The notes under the pieces were generated by a model. That model ran no database searches. It saw only the letters and a program-made list of their open reading frames with translations, and had not been told where the DNA came from. Source: Orobanche coerulescens (Eukaryota; Streptophyta; Magnoliopsida; Lamiales; Orobanchaceae). From it: a stretch of DNA of 64,000 bases. The position numbers and the translations under genes are program-made. Where the stretch lies: assembly GCA_033398695.1 (NCBI GenBank), contig CM065803.1, positions 99,188,001 through 99,252,000 of the forward strand, written 5' to 3'. Each line of letters begins with the position of its first letter. Positions within the stretch are counted from its first letter, which is position 1. This document shows positions 22,915 to 33,640 of the stretch, piece after piece.

Positions 22915-22976
22915 TGTTGCAGCATTTAATGTTTTGTTGGTTTATTTTTATGTTTTTATGTGTTGTTCCTGTTACT
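22915..22976. repeat. 62-bp direct repeat, copy 2
   Basis: Near-identical to 22081-22142. Confidence 0.85.
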
Positions 22977-23359
22977 AATCTGTTGTTGCAAGCATTTTTA
23001 ATGTTTTGTTGTACTTAATTATTTTTATGTTTTGTTATTGCTTGGTTTATGTTTTGTTGTGGTGCAAATTATTTAATTAGCTTTTGTGTTTTGGATGTAG
23101 CTAGCTAGCAACAAAAAATGAATGGCAGAAGCAAAAAAATAATGCAGGTCACGTAAAAAAGTTGTATTTAATTATTTTTAATCTTTTTAATATTTTTAAT
23201 AATTAAGTTATTTAATTATTTATTTTATTTTCCTTGGGAAAAAAGTAAGAAATAATACATTTTTATTATTTAAATGAAAATAATATAACAGGAAAAAATA
23301 GATGTATTTAATTATGCATATTACAACAAAAATAGCTTAATTCAATTATATATAAAAAA
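22977..23359. other. AT-rich non-coding CACTA sequence
   Basis: Very AT-rich, with TTTAAT runs and no coding or structural signal seen. It belongs to the 3' non-coding part of the CACTA element. Confidence 0.6.
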
Positions 23360-23679
23360 ACTCAATGAAAGAGACCCCCTTTTTAAAAAGTGGTCTCTAA
23401 GATACAATATAAGAAACCTCTTTTCCCCAAAAATGGTTTCTTTAATCAAACCAAAGAAACCCCTTTTTAGAAAAAAAGGGTTCCTTTAATGTTGTTCTTA
23501 AATAATTTCAGAAGTAACTAAGAAATCACTTTTTTTTAAAAAGGGGTTTCTTAAGTTGAGCAAACAAACCCCAAAAAAAGGGGTCTCTTAATCTAAGACA
23601 CCGCTGAGCTAAAGACCCCCTCTAAAGGGGTTTCTTAGGCCAATTTTAGGGGGTTTCTTTTCACAGTTTTGTAGTAGTG
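23360..23679. repeat. CACTA subterminal repeats and 3' terminal inverted repeat
   Basis: Repeated, alternately oriented copies of an 'aagaaaccccttttt' / 'aaaaaggggtttctt' motif run from 23370 to 23660. They are the kind of subterminal sites bound by the accessory protein of En/Spm elements. The terminus TTTTGTAGTAGTG is at 23667-23679. Confidence 0.85.
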
Positions 23680-23984
23680 ATTCTGTGTTTGAACGTCTTC
23701 ACAACGGTGCCTTCGATAGCGTGCGTTAATGTTCATGAGTAGCGTGCGCTATCTTCATCAGGTAGGTTGTCTTTAGGTAACTTCGAACTCGTCTGATCTG
23801 CAGGCAGGACCCATTAGTGTGCGCTAACTTATATGTCTAGCGTGCGCTAGCTTTGCATTTTGTCCACCTTTTTGTGTCTTCGTCTGCTTCGTTGTTTTGC
23901 TTCGCCTCTTTGTTGTTTTGTTTTGTTTACCAACTTAATCATCAAAACTCTACTAATTAATGTATGGAATAAAATATTCCAACA
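23680..23984 (-). repeat. 3' LTR of the gag-only copia element (partial)
   Basis: Read on the minus strand it starts TGTTGGAATATTTTATTCC at 23984 and is cut at 23680 by the CACTA terminus. It contains TAGCGTGCGTTA (23717-23728), TAGCGTGCGCTA (23740-23751 and 23838-23849) and TAGTGTGCGCTA (23815-23826). Confidence 0.8.
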
Positions 23985-24515
23985 ATCTCCCCATTTTTGA
24001 TGATTACAAAACAACCCTTGAATTGGATAAAACCTGCAACAATAAAATATATATATTTACAGATCAAAGTTTTCGACTTTGTCCGTTTCGTTAGTTTCAC
24101 CCATCTTTTCTTTTTCTGTCATTTTCGACTTCTCCTCTATTTTTCAACTCCTTTGTTTCTTCCCCTTTTTGATTCGTACAAATATTATATTTCTCCTTTT
24201 CGACTTCTTCGATTTTTATTATTCTCTCCTCTATTTTATTTTTTATTTTTCTCGTCATTATTCCATGACGCTTTTTATCCGATTCTACTCCTTTCTCCCC
24301 CTTTTTGTATTCAACAAAAAGTGTAAATATAAACGAATAAAATACCAATTGAATAGGGGATAGCAATTAATGATACATTATGATATGATAAACTCTGCAA
24401 TACCAATTGATGAATATAAAATATGCATAATACGGGTATAACTCCACCGGAAAATATTATCTTCCCTTTTAAAAAATTATTACTCTCCCTGAGTAAAATA
24501 TCAATTTGTTAAAAA

Positions 24516-26049
24516 TTAATTTTTTGGGACCCAACCTATAGTTGGTTTTTCTTTTGAGACATAGACAATATTTGGGATAAAAGTTCCTTTTGGAATCCAA
24601 CTTTTCTTAACTTTAATCGTCCGTCGTGGGCTTTTGCAGTTTGAAATATGGTGCCTGATTTTCAAACATTTTTCACATCGGGGTATCTTCAAGTTCACGG
24701 ATTCGGTTTTAAAATTTTGTTTGAGTTCCAACCCCTGTTTGTTCAAAGTATATTTTTTAACCGAGAGCATATTTTCAAATTTCTCGTTTCCGAGAGAAAA
24801 TTTCTTCGTTAAATTTTTGAGCTCGGTTTGAACTTAAACAAGATCATCCTTTAAATTATTTTCGTTTTCAATGCATTTAGAATGATCGGTTTCGATAAAT
24901 TTTCCCTTTTCAAGAATTTTGGAAATTTCAATTTCCAATGATTTATTTTTCGATTGAAGGGATTTTACTTAAAGCATTTTGATAATCCGTATTTAATAAC
25001 TCGAATGCTTCAAAAAGTTCATCGTAAGAGTTACTTACTTGGGTTCCGACATCGCTATCGTCGAATGAACTTCGGGCCATAAATGCAAGGTTATTTTGAT
25101 CAATGAAATCATTATCAATATCTTCGTCACTCCATGTTGCAACGAGAACTTTCTTTGGATTTGCTGATTGGCAATTCTTTGTGAAATGGCCTGGTTTACC
25201 ACATACTCGACTGTTGTTGTCGAATTTCTTATATTCGCCCGATTTGATGTCTTTCTTTCTCTGGTTTAATAAGTGTTGGAACTTATTAATATTTTTGGCA
25301 TAATATGCCGATTCTTCGTCGCTTTCGTCCACCGTGATTTCTTCTCTTTTGGACATCTTAGGCTTCATGGCTATTGTTCTTTCCTTCGGCTTCGGTTTGG
25401 CATTCCGAGATTTTAGGACAATCTCGTAGTTGATAAGAGAACCAACGAGAGCACTAAAATCTAGATTGTTTAAATCTTTAGACTTCATTATAGCTGTCAC
25501 CGTACCATCCCATCCTCGAGGTAGTGATCATAGAATCTTCTTTACTTTCTCACTACTCGAAAGTGGTTTACCAAAACATGCTAATCCATTTGTGATAATC
25601 GAAAATCGGTCAAGCATGATTGCGATGGATTCATCATCCTTCGTTTGAAATAACTCGTACTTGTGAAGGAGCATGTTTATTTTCGTCTCCTTGACTTGAG
25701 ACGTTCCTTCGTGTGTTACCTCAAGCATTTTTCAAATTTCGTTGGCACTATCACACGATAATATCCGGTTGTGTTCTTCCGGACTTAAGGCACAATACAA
25801 TAATTGCGTTGCTTTGCAATTATAATGATCATTTTTCCAATCCGCGTCGTCATATTCTTCGAAAGATTTAAGCGTACCGTCGGATTTGAGAGGAATTTTC
25901 GGACCAAGACATATTACTTTCCAAAGCTCTATGTCATACGCTCGGATGAATATCGACATCTTCTTCTTCCATGTCATGAAGTTTGATCCGTCTATAAATG
26001 GTGGTCGGTTAAGAGCAAGACCTTCGACCGGGGCAAGTTGAAATTCCAT
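24516..26049 (-). pseudogene. Copia Gag with two zinc-knuckle-like motifs
   Basis: The likely start is the ATG at 26049 (MEFQLAPVEG). Typical copia Gag features follow: RPPFIDGSNFMTWKKKMSIF, YNCKATQLLYCALSPEEHNR, THEGTSQVKETKINMLLHKY and SLPRGWDG. Stops near 25728 and 25528 break the frame. The first knuckle, VCGKPGHFTKNC, lacks its first cysteine. The second, CEKCLKIRHHISNC (about 24650), has intact CCHC spacing. A coiled-coil-like region lies between them, and the end reads WIPKGTF and GWVPKN. Such long Gags occur in SIRE/Maximus-type copia elements. No pol follows. Confidence 0.82.
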
Positions 26050-26106
26050 TTGGATCGACTCCTCGGATGTTAAGCCACTTATTGGAGGTATCGCTCCGAT
26101 ACCAAT

Positions 26107-27150
26107 TGTTGGGGTACTATTGGTCAGTATCGCCGTTTGGAGATAGAGTTTGTAAAACTCTTTCGCGTTGCGGAAGCGATTAAAATAAAAGTGCAGAATG
26201 TAAATCGACACACGGATTTATAGAGGTTCGGCCAAACGTGCCTACGTCCTCTCTCGTTATCTTTTTCTATAGGCTTAAGATATAAACCTCTGCACCTCTC
26301 TTCTATCGGTCGAGGGATTACCGTTACAAGCTCGTCTTTTATCGGTCCGAGTAAACCGTTCTCTTACTTGTCTTTTTGTCGGTCCAACTTAAACTGTTTT
26401 CCTTTTCTATTGGACAAGGAATAAACCACGTAACTTTCTATCGGTACTAGATAAACTTCACTAAGATAGCGATTGCGATTCTAACAATGCCGTATCCTTG
26501 ATCCTAATAACACCGAATCCAATCGTATATATTCTTTTTCCTCTCTTTTATGATTTAGTGTATAACACTCAATCACGTATCAATATAAGCTCAAGAACAA
26601 CAACTATAATGTTTACAATGATATCTCAAGTATGATTGCTTTGCTCAATGTTGTTGTGTTGTTTGATACTAAGTGGTTTGGTATTTCTAGCCTTTCTACA
26701 CAAACTAGCCGTTGCTGACTGTTTTGACTTGCTAGCGTGCGCTAGCTTTCCTTTGCGTGTGTTACGCTCATTAGCGTACGTGTAGCGTGCGCTAGCCTGT
26801 TTCCAGTTTCAGTCCAGTAGCTTCGTTTCTCCGCTTACGTGCGTTAACTTCTTCCTTTTGCGTACGTTAGGTACACATATTAGCGTATGTTAACTTTGCA
26901 TCTTAGTGTGCGCTAATCATATATCCGTTGCATGATTTTGTCAAACTGACCATTCCACTTTATGACTTTGTTTCATCATCTTCCAACGGATTGATTGACT
27001 TGAATTCAAACACTTTAGCGTGCGCTATTCCTCATCATTAGTGTGCATTATGATTTCATCATTGCATATGTCATTCTATGTTTGAATGTCTTCACAATGG
27101 TAAATAGCCTTCGATAGCGTGCGTTAATGTTCATGTGTCGCGTGCGCTAT
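26107..27150 (-). repeat. 5' LTR of the gag-only copia element (partial)
   Basis: The minus-strand LTR ends ...CCCCAACA at 26107. The U5-like part (26170-26480) has the pyrimidine-rich 'tctatcggtc' repeats. The U3 part (26733-27150) has TAGCGTGCGCTA at 26733-26744, 26783-26794 and 27017-27028 plus variants. It breaks off at about 27150, next to a short copia pol remnant. Confidence 0.8.
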
Positions 27151-27164
27151 AAAGGGATCGGTAC

Positions 27165-28958
27165 TGGAAAGGTTTATGGCTCAAATACTTAATCGTTCGC
27201 AAGTCGATGAAATTTGACTTGGCGTTAAGTTTATGTGAAGACTTGTATGACATGTTCTTTGACTTTGAGAGTTCCTGTCGAATACCAATGGTTAGTGGGA
27301 GCACGTTATAGGTATGCTAATTGAATTAGTATACTCGAGCCGACTCACCCTCGATTCGTCACACGAATTTCACCCGAGACAGTTAATGACAGAATCAAAA
27401 GGTTGTGATAGGTATTCGTTAACCTTCGACTTGAGGAGTTAGTAGGGATGTGCTTGTGACGTTAAGATTTTCATTAGAGTAGTTCGACCCAGAAAACCGG
27501 AAGGTGGGGGTCAACCTCGACGTGCATCTTGACGGGTAAGTAGCAGGTCCTACTGAATACCGAGATAGGATTATTTCTCCTGTTAGTGAACGGGTTATAT
27601 GTCCTATGCAGTTATTGGCAAATGAGATCAAACTATTTCACCAAAGCATTGGAGCTAGTTGTATTGGATACAGGAGAGCTCGATGATCTCGATTTGCATT
27701 AACTCATGTATAGCGTAAAGTTAGGGTTTGACTGATCGTGACCCTATAACTTGATCGGGACATTTGAAAGAAGGATTTATACGTATACTGGTATTCACGA
27801 CAGAATGGTTTTTGAATGATCCATATCATTCTTTCTCAGTTGGGGTACAGTGTAGGCCACCAGGCTAGCTAAGCGGTGCTACAACTCTTTGGTTCCTCCC
27901 ATTGCTAACTGAGACGGACCTACTGAGTCGCGCAATAAGATTGACGACGGAATGAATCGAGCTTATTCTCTCTTTATAAATATTAGATATTGGATATCTA
28001 ATTTATTGGACATTGGATGTCTAATTAATTTAGGAACATTGGATGTCTAAATTAATTTATTGGATAAATTAATTTACGGCCTAATGAATTAAATATAATA
28101 CTAGGTGATTAATTTAATTCATAGATATAATTATTTCTTGGAGAAATTAATTATATTATTTGTATTTGATATGATTAATTAATTGGATTAATTAATTGAT
28201 ATAAATACATCGGAATGGAATTGGAGTTTATCTGTTTTGACGCACGGGGGTCCGAAACGAACCAAACTCATCCCGGTTCTTCTAGATGGCCGCCCCCTTT
28301 CACAAACCTCCTTCTTGGTCTTTGTCTCCAATTTTATAATTGGAAGACCAAAGAAAATAAGAGATATGGTATCCCTTTTTATATTTGAAAGGTGATTTGG
28401 GGAGATATGATGAAAAATAAATTGAAGACCAACTCTTGATTCCTTTTGGGTGTGTAAACTCATTGTTTTGGCAAGGAAAGAAAGAGAGAGAAATATTTCT
28501 CCAAGTCTTCATTTTCTTCATTTTGTTCTTGAGTTTTTCTTGGAGAAAAATCGAGAGATATAATTGAGAGATATAGATTAAACACTTAGAGTGTTGTAAT
28601 CTTAATTAGAAAGCTTCCATCACTTGATTTTAGCCGTAACCTTGGATGTTAATTGGGTGATTGTCATTCCGTTCGTTTCTCCCGCGCGTGGCAAGTAGAG
28701 ACGGGGTGATTTCGGTGTTGGATCATTTAAGAGCTTGAAGAACCGGATTCGTGGGAAGAGCATCTAAAGATTGGGGAATCGTCTTCAAGGAGTACACCAT
28801 TTAATCAACAAACTATGAGGGTATGATTTCTAATCTTCCTTGTTTCATTTTACATTCGTATATACGTAGCTTGATCGATCCTCATAGGGATTCGGATCGA
28901 ATTCATTTTTGTTTTACCGCTTCCACTGGGCCTTAGTTTTAGGCACCGGATCCCAACA
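27165..28958 (+). mobile_element. Copia solo LTR (~1.8 kb)
   Basis: The right end 'ggcaccggatcccaaca' is a classic copia LTR 3' end, preceded by a U5-like region (28560-28950). The left boundary at TGGAAAGG is inferred from a near target duplication: GGTAC (27160-27164) against AGTAC (28959-28963). Both flanks fit interrupted copia pol on the minus strand. An AT-rich block lies at 27980-28200. No palindrome cluster is present. Confidence 0.65.
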
Positions 28959-28963
28959 AGTAC

Positions 28964-29990
28964 ATGTCCAATAAGTCCAGTACCATGTGTGATTACATTG
29001 ACTTGCACTTGAGGGTGGTTTTGATTTGTTTGCCTTTCTGACAGGATCCATATATAATATCCTTTTGATAAGTGATATCCAACAAACCTTTAAACATCTA
29101 TTCCTTGCAAGATTATTAATGGTCTTGAAGCTTAGGTGTGACGTCCTCTTGTGCTACAGCCAGCTTTGATCTATTTTACCCTTGGCCATAAAACAGGATA
29201 TATCTACACTTATAAAGATCTAGTCATCAATATATATTTTATTGACCGGGTTCCTCTAAGGGAAACCTTTTTGGTCTTGATGTCCTTCACACTATAATTG
29301 CCTTGGAAGAACTTAACTGAAAACTAACTTTCACATAATCGTCTAACACGTTGGAGATTATACTTTAGTCCTTCCACAAAGGATACATCTATGATATTGA
29401 ACTTTCCTACAAGCATGGTTTCCTTCCGTCTTGTTCTTACTTTTGACTTGTCACCAAATATGACCTTAGGGCCTCGTTCGTCGATGTTGTCCGTCAGCTT
29501 CTTGATGTCTCCTGTCATGCTGAGAACATCCATTATCGAAGTATAATATGTCCTCTTTTTTAGATTATGTAGACAAATTAATTAGATTTAGGTGCCTATT
29601 ATTTGATATTGAGCACCGTTCTTAGATACAACCTTTTATCATGAGCACCATACTATATTTGTGCTCCTTTATGTGATACGACCTGTCTTAGACACTATAG
29701 TCTTTCCATGGTGCATACTTTATTTGATATTGAGCATCGTTCTTTCTCTTCATCGATCTTGGTGGTCTATGTGGTTGTGTTGTATGTTGCTTATGATATG
29801 ATTTTGGTAGTGGTACAATAGCCTGTGTTCATTGTACTTGTGGTATAATTATGGCTTTGTCCTTTGTTAAGAGACTGTTCTTTGCTTCTCCTCAGTCTGG
29901 AGACTTACTGTAGGTTCAACCCCTTTGGACAAAACCATACTGGATTGTCTATTTGTATTTGAGAAAAAGATGTTTCGTGGCTGACTGATA
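28964..29990 (-). pseudogene. Copia gag linker, protease and GAG-pre-integrase remnant
   Basis: Read on the minus strand: a basic linker (PKSYHKQHTTQPHRP), then a protease core DNGCSQH where DSGCSRHMTG is usual, DERGPKVIFGDKSK and FVEGLKYNL. A GAG-pre-integrase trace (LSHASFKTINNLARN-like, with frameshifts) follows, ending at VLDLLDMY, the start of the integrase region. Many frameshifts and stops. The copia solo LTR (27165-28958) cuts it there. It probably belongs to the accessory-ORF copia family seen at 49395-53689. Confidence 0.72.
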
Positions 29991-30560
29991 CTTGATAATG
30001 TTTTTTAAGTATCGAATGGTCCTTGTTGTCCATAATCAGTTGACTAACTTGGCTGTTCATACTTGGCTGGCTAATCTTGACTGTCCATTCCCAGTTAACT
30101 ACCTCGGGTGACTACTTTCAAGATGAGTTACCCTGTTGTTGACGTAACTATATTTATCTCAGCTGGGTTACCCGGCTCTTCATACTTATCTCAAGTCTAC
30201 ACTTAGTTGTATGAACCTGACTGATCATTACTTAGCATAAATAAATTTCAAGGCTTATAGAAGATACTCATTTGGTTCTTCTTTACAATGCCAAGTACTT
30301 AGAACAGACATTAGAATTACACTTGAATACAAGGATGACATGAAATCTAAACTGTATTCGTAACAAATTCTCGCTATTTTGATTATGGAAAAACTTAATA
30401 TTTGTTTCAAATGTAAAAGTCACCACACGTACAAAACTAGGAAAATAATAAAAACTCAATCTTGTTTGGGATAACTAGAGATTATCATTCAAGTCGATTG
30501 TATATACCGTTTATCAGTTAAGTACATTATAGTTCTTTAGAAAATTAAAAAAAAAACATA
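29991..30560 (-). repeat. Fragment of accessory-ORF copia LTR
   Basis: On the minus strand this matches the first ~550 bp of the LTR at 49395-51008, for example 'gcattgtaaagaagaacc', 'gagtatcttctata' and the repeated 'agctggg..gacc' type motifs. It lies directly after the accessory ORF, where a 3' LTR is expected, and is cut short. Confidence 0.65.
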
Positions 30561-30599
30561 AACTGACTTATTACAAGTATGATTAAGTAACTAAGTCGG

Positions 30600-31379
30600 C
30601 TCCTTCCCGACCTTTTCCTCTTTCTCTACTCGCAGCTGGAGGGAGTGACTTCGATGGTTTAGCCTCTTTGGGTTTTTCCAATATTATAATCAACCCATAC
30701 TTCTTCTTCACAACTTGGGTGGCAAAATCTCGATTTTCAGCAGCGAAGTATTTATTCTCAATGCAGATTTTCTTTATTTCTTACTAAAGGGCTTTGTCAT
30801 CCAGCTTTCCTTCTTCATCCGTAGGTGCTTCTTCGTGAGGTCTGAATGAAAGGATCATGGAATATGCATCAAAACACTTTGTAGCATGCTTCATTAGTAT
30901 TGTCCACAGGTTTGGCCAGTTTAGCTCCATGAAGTCAACAAAAATTTACTGTGGAGTACTTTGAGGATCCTACAGAATTTCTCATAAATAGAAATTTTCA
31001 ATAAATTGCTTCTTGGCAGTACCCCAAATTACAAGGGATTCTTCGGGGCAGAAATATTCCACATGGTACAGCTCTTTGCCCATCTAACTGAGTGGTATCG
31101 CTCTTTGCCCATCCAACTGAGTGGTTGATGAGTATCCATTCTGGTTATTTTTTCTTAGCTTGAGGATCCTGATGCTCAGCTAGGATATACCTTTTGAGGG
31201 ACCTGGAGCTGGGTCCAGACTTAGATAGTGAATGACAGGTGGTGGAGGGTTTCTGCTGATGACAACTAAGGCATATCGTCTCTATTTGGTTCTTTATTCT
31301 TCCCCCTTTTTGCAGCATCAATAGATTGTACAAGCTCTGCTCTTCTACCCTTGTCATAAAATCCTGCATGCCAGGAGGT
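30600..31379 (-). pseudogene. Copia accessory ORF, C-terminal part
   Basis: The minus strand reads PGMQDFMTRVEEQ, then (after a frame change) SIDAAKRGKNKEPNRDD and a stop near 31266. This matches GMTDFMHMVEEQLAQIIDAG at 53620-53690. Further toward 30600 a second coding remnant appears: EYFCPEESLVIWGTAKKQF, ELNWPNLWTILMKHATKCFD, ENRDFATQVVKKKYGLIIIL. It ends in a basic Ser/Pro-rich tail. The frame has several stops. The gene is interrupted upstream by the solo LTR 31380-34225. Function unknown. Confidence 0.6.
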
Positions 31380-32140
31380 TGTAACACCCTCAATCCACTC
31401 AGGGATATTACACGCCGTAGACCCTCTCCTCGAGGATCTACCAGGCTGATAACTAAAATCAAACATGTAAACACCGCCTTTAAGGCTAAAATGACTCAGT
31501 AGACCGATTTGGTCTTTCAATAGTAACATACAACTCAAATCCAAACACATACCCACGCAGGGGTCAAAATACAATAAACTCCCGTACAATGGGGAAAAGA
31601 TACTGCAGCGGAAAAGAAAATACAACTAGACCAATACGACATCAACGGATCCTCATGTGATTAGTATCGTTCATCTTTCATCATACTTTGTGCCGACCCT
31701 GTGTTATGCTCCCAAACCTGAATGTAAAAATAGACATCCACCCCCCGAATACTCGGGGCTTAGAAAAACTCCACTGTTTTGCTAGTGCAAGAACAAAGTG
31801 CAAATACGAGCCATACAATTCACATTCCACGAATAACAATAATAACCAGGAATCCTCAAAGATCCAAACGAAACGAAAAGTACTTCCCGAGGCAAGAGTT
31901 TGGTAAAACATTCTAAAACCAAAAGGTCACAAATCAAGGGAAAACAATTTATAAAACAGTTTAAAATGCCATCGAGAGTTTTAATAGTAAACAATTTAGG
32001 ATTATCAAATCCTTCTCTTTCCAAAAATCAATAGGGTCACAGCCCAAAGGTTTTGTTTTCTCAAATAGAAACCCGACAACAATTCACAGGGTTAAAACCC
32101 ACGTCACGTGTCCTCGACGGACATAAGATCAATACCAATT

Positions 32141-32518
32141 CGTGAAGTTTTTACTCGTGAATCCAGGGCGAAACCATTGGACTCCCTCTGTGGCCCCGTC
32201 GAACCCTCCCGAGGTGAGCAAACACATTCACAAAACATACACATCAACCTGGGAAGTTTTTACTCGCGAACCTAGAGTGAAATCATAGATTCCCCCGAAG
32301 CCCCGTCGGACCCTCCCGGAGTGAGTAAAATACATTCACTAAACACACACAGCAACTCGTGAAGTTTTTACTCGTGAATCCAGGGTGAAGCCATTGGAAT
32401 TCCCTCCGTGATCCCGTCGGACCCCCCGAGGTGAGTAAAATACATTCACCACTCGTGAATCCAGGGTGAAGCCATTGGAATTCCCTCCGTGATCCCGTCG
32501 GACCCCCCGAGGTGAGTG
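32141..32518. repeat. ~108-bp tandem array, nearly four units, inside the solo LTR
   Basis: Units contain 'gaagtttttactcgtgaa', 'ccagggtgaagccattgg', 'gatcccgtcggacc' and 'gaggtgag'. The last unit is shortened to about 80 bp. The 'cccgtcggacc' block is shared with the chromovirus LTR repeats at 10923-11083. Confidence 0.85.
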
Positions 32519-33455
32519 AAGCAAGCATGCACAAATAACATATCACACCAAGGATATCCAAACAATTCAACCAAGGGCATCAAACACTTAGCCAAACACC
32601 ACGTCAAGCCACAATGCACCGACATGAAACAATATACATCCACACGTAACACCAAGTGCATCATCAACACCAAACATATCCATAGGATTCACATACTCGT
32701 TCACGAAACACACTAATCACAAAACACACGCGGTTTTGAAAGAGGGCCTTTAACAAGGCTAACCAAATCTTTTGAAAACTCATTTCAAATAACCAAACAA
32801 ACACATTTAGACGATCACTAATTATCATATCCACAAAACAAGAATTATATGGACAAGGTACTTGCCTCAAAATCGGAACGCAAGTATCCCGACGAACACG
32901 GCTCAATCGGAAAGCTTCGAAACGCCCGATGCTATCGAAACGGAAGACGACGACGAACGGAAGGGTTCAACTCGGTTTCTTCGCAAGAAACTCGACCCTA
33001 ACAATATATAATCAATAAATCATCGATCATACAAGGAAGAATAATCGTAGAACGCCCGAAAACCCCTCTAAGACATTTTGCTGGACACCTTCAAGGCATC
33101 GGTCAAGAACTCGACCCAAATAACGAATCGATACGATCCAACCATGGAATAACAAGGGAAATGATATAATACGCATAAATAATCATCAATCCATCATAAT
33201 CCTAAGTTAAATCGGATTAAACGGACGAAATCAACCAAAATACCCAAATTCCCCAAAACTAGATTTTCAAGAAATCTAACCTTGATTCGGTAGATCGTAG
33301 GATGTTAACGGATGATTGATTGATGATATAACCTCAATAACTTCGAGGATTTGTTGTTCAACAACATGGCTCCATGGTAAGAACAACCCCAACCGCGGAA
33401 GAGAAGGAGAAAATGGCGAAAAAAACGACTGCAGGGCCTTAAATAGGCTGACTGC

Positions 33456-33640
33456 ACAGTGTGCCACGGCCCAGCCGAAGTGTGCCGCGGCACAGGGCCA
33501 AAACTGCGCCCAGTGATCGGCAGTGTGCCGCGGCCCCGTCGGCATGTGCCGCGGCACACGGTACAGAAGGTTTGGCCGATAAGTGCGACACGAGTGTGCC
33601 GCGGCCCTGCCGGCCTGTGCCGCGGCCCACGGTACGGCCT
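33456..33640. promoter_or_regulatory. Cluster of GTGCCGCGGCAC palindromes upstream of TATA
   Basis: Perfect copies at 33482-33493 and 33546-33557, with near copies at about 33458, 33522, 33596 and 33616. On the minus strand they lie just upstream of a TATTTAAGG box (near 33440). The same palindrome occupies the matching place in the related LTR at 61268-61376. Confidence 0.55.

Larger units (their letters stand above)
1..23679 (+). mobile_element. CACTA (En/Spm) DNA transposon, left end outside the window, with two nested retrotransposon insertions
   Basis: The element carries the usual two-gene set of plant CACTA transposons: a TNP2 transposase followed by an accessory gene with Transposase_24-like, Tnp1-like and Ulp1-like parts. 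It ends at 23667-23679 in TTTTGTAGTAGTG, the reverse complement of a CACTACTACAAAA terminus. The last 300 bp hold subterminal repeats. The next bases, ATT, would be one side of the 3-bp target duplication; the other side is outside the window. Subtracting the solo LTR (617-4453) and the chromovirus (10437-20028) leaves about 10 kb of CACTA sequence. DNA right of 23679 is the interior of a copia LTR, so the CACTA element jumped into that LTR. All its genes are broken here. Confidence 0.9.
23680..27150 (-). mobile_element. Gag-only (TR-GAG-like) copia element, both LTRs partial
   Basis: Internal DNA (23985-26106) holds a primer site, a gag frame and a purine tract, but no protease, integrase or RT. 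Minus-strand order: 5' LTR (26107-27150, cut on its outer side), primer site ATTGGTATCGGAGCGA (26106-26091), gag, purine tract 'aaaaatggggagat' (23998-23985) and 3' LTR (23680-23984, cut by the CACTA element). The two partial LTRs overlap by about 75 bp near the palindrome TAGCGTGCGTTA. Together they imply an LTR of about 1.3 kb. Because the purine tract follows gag directly, the lack of pol looks like an established non-autonomous structure, not a broken end. Confidence 0.78.

Noticed and set aside
24097..24366. Phe/Ser-rich and Lys/Glu-rich frames on opposite strands
   Set aside because: They lie in the purine-rich 3' non-coding part of the gag-only copia element near the polypurine tract; composition explains them.
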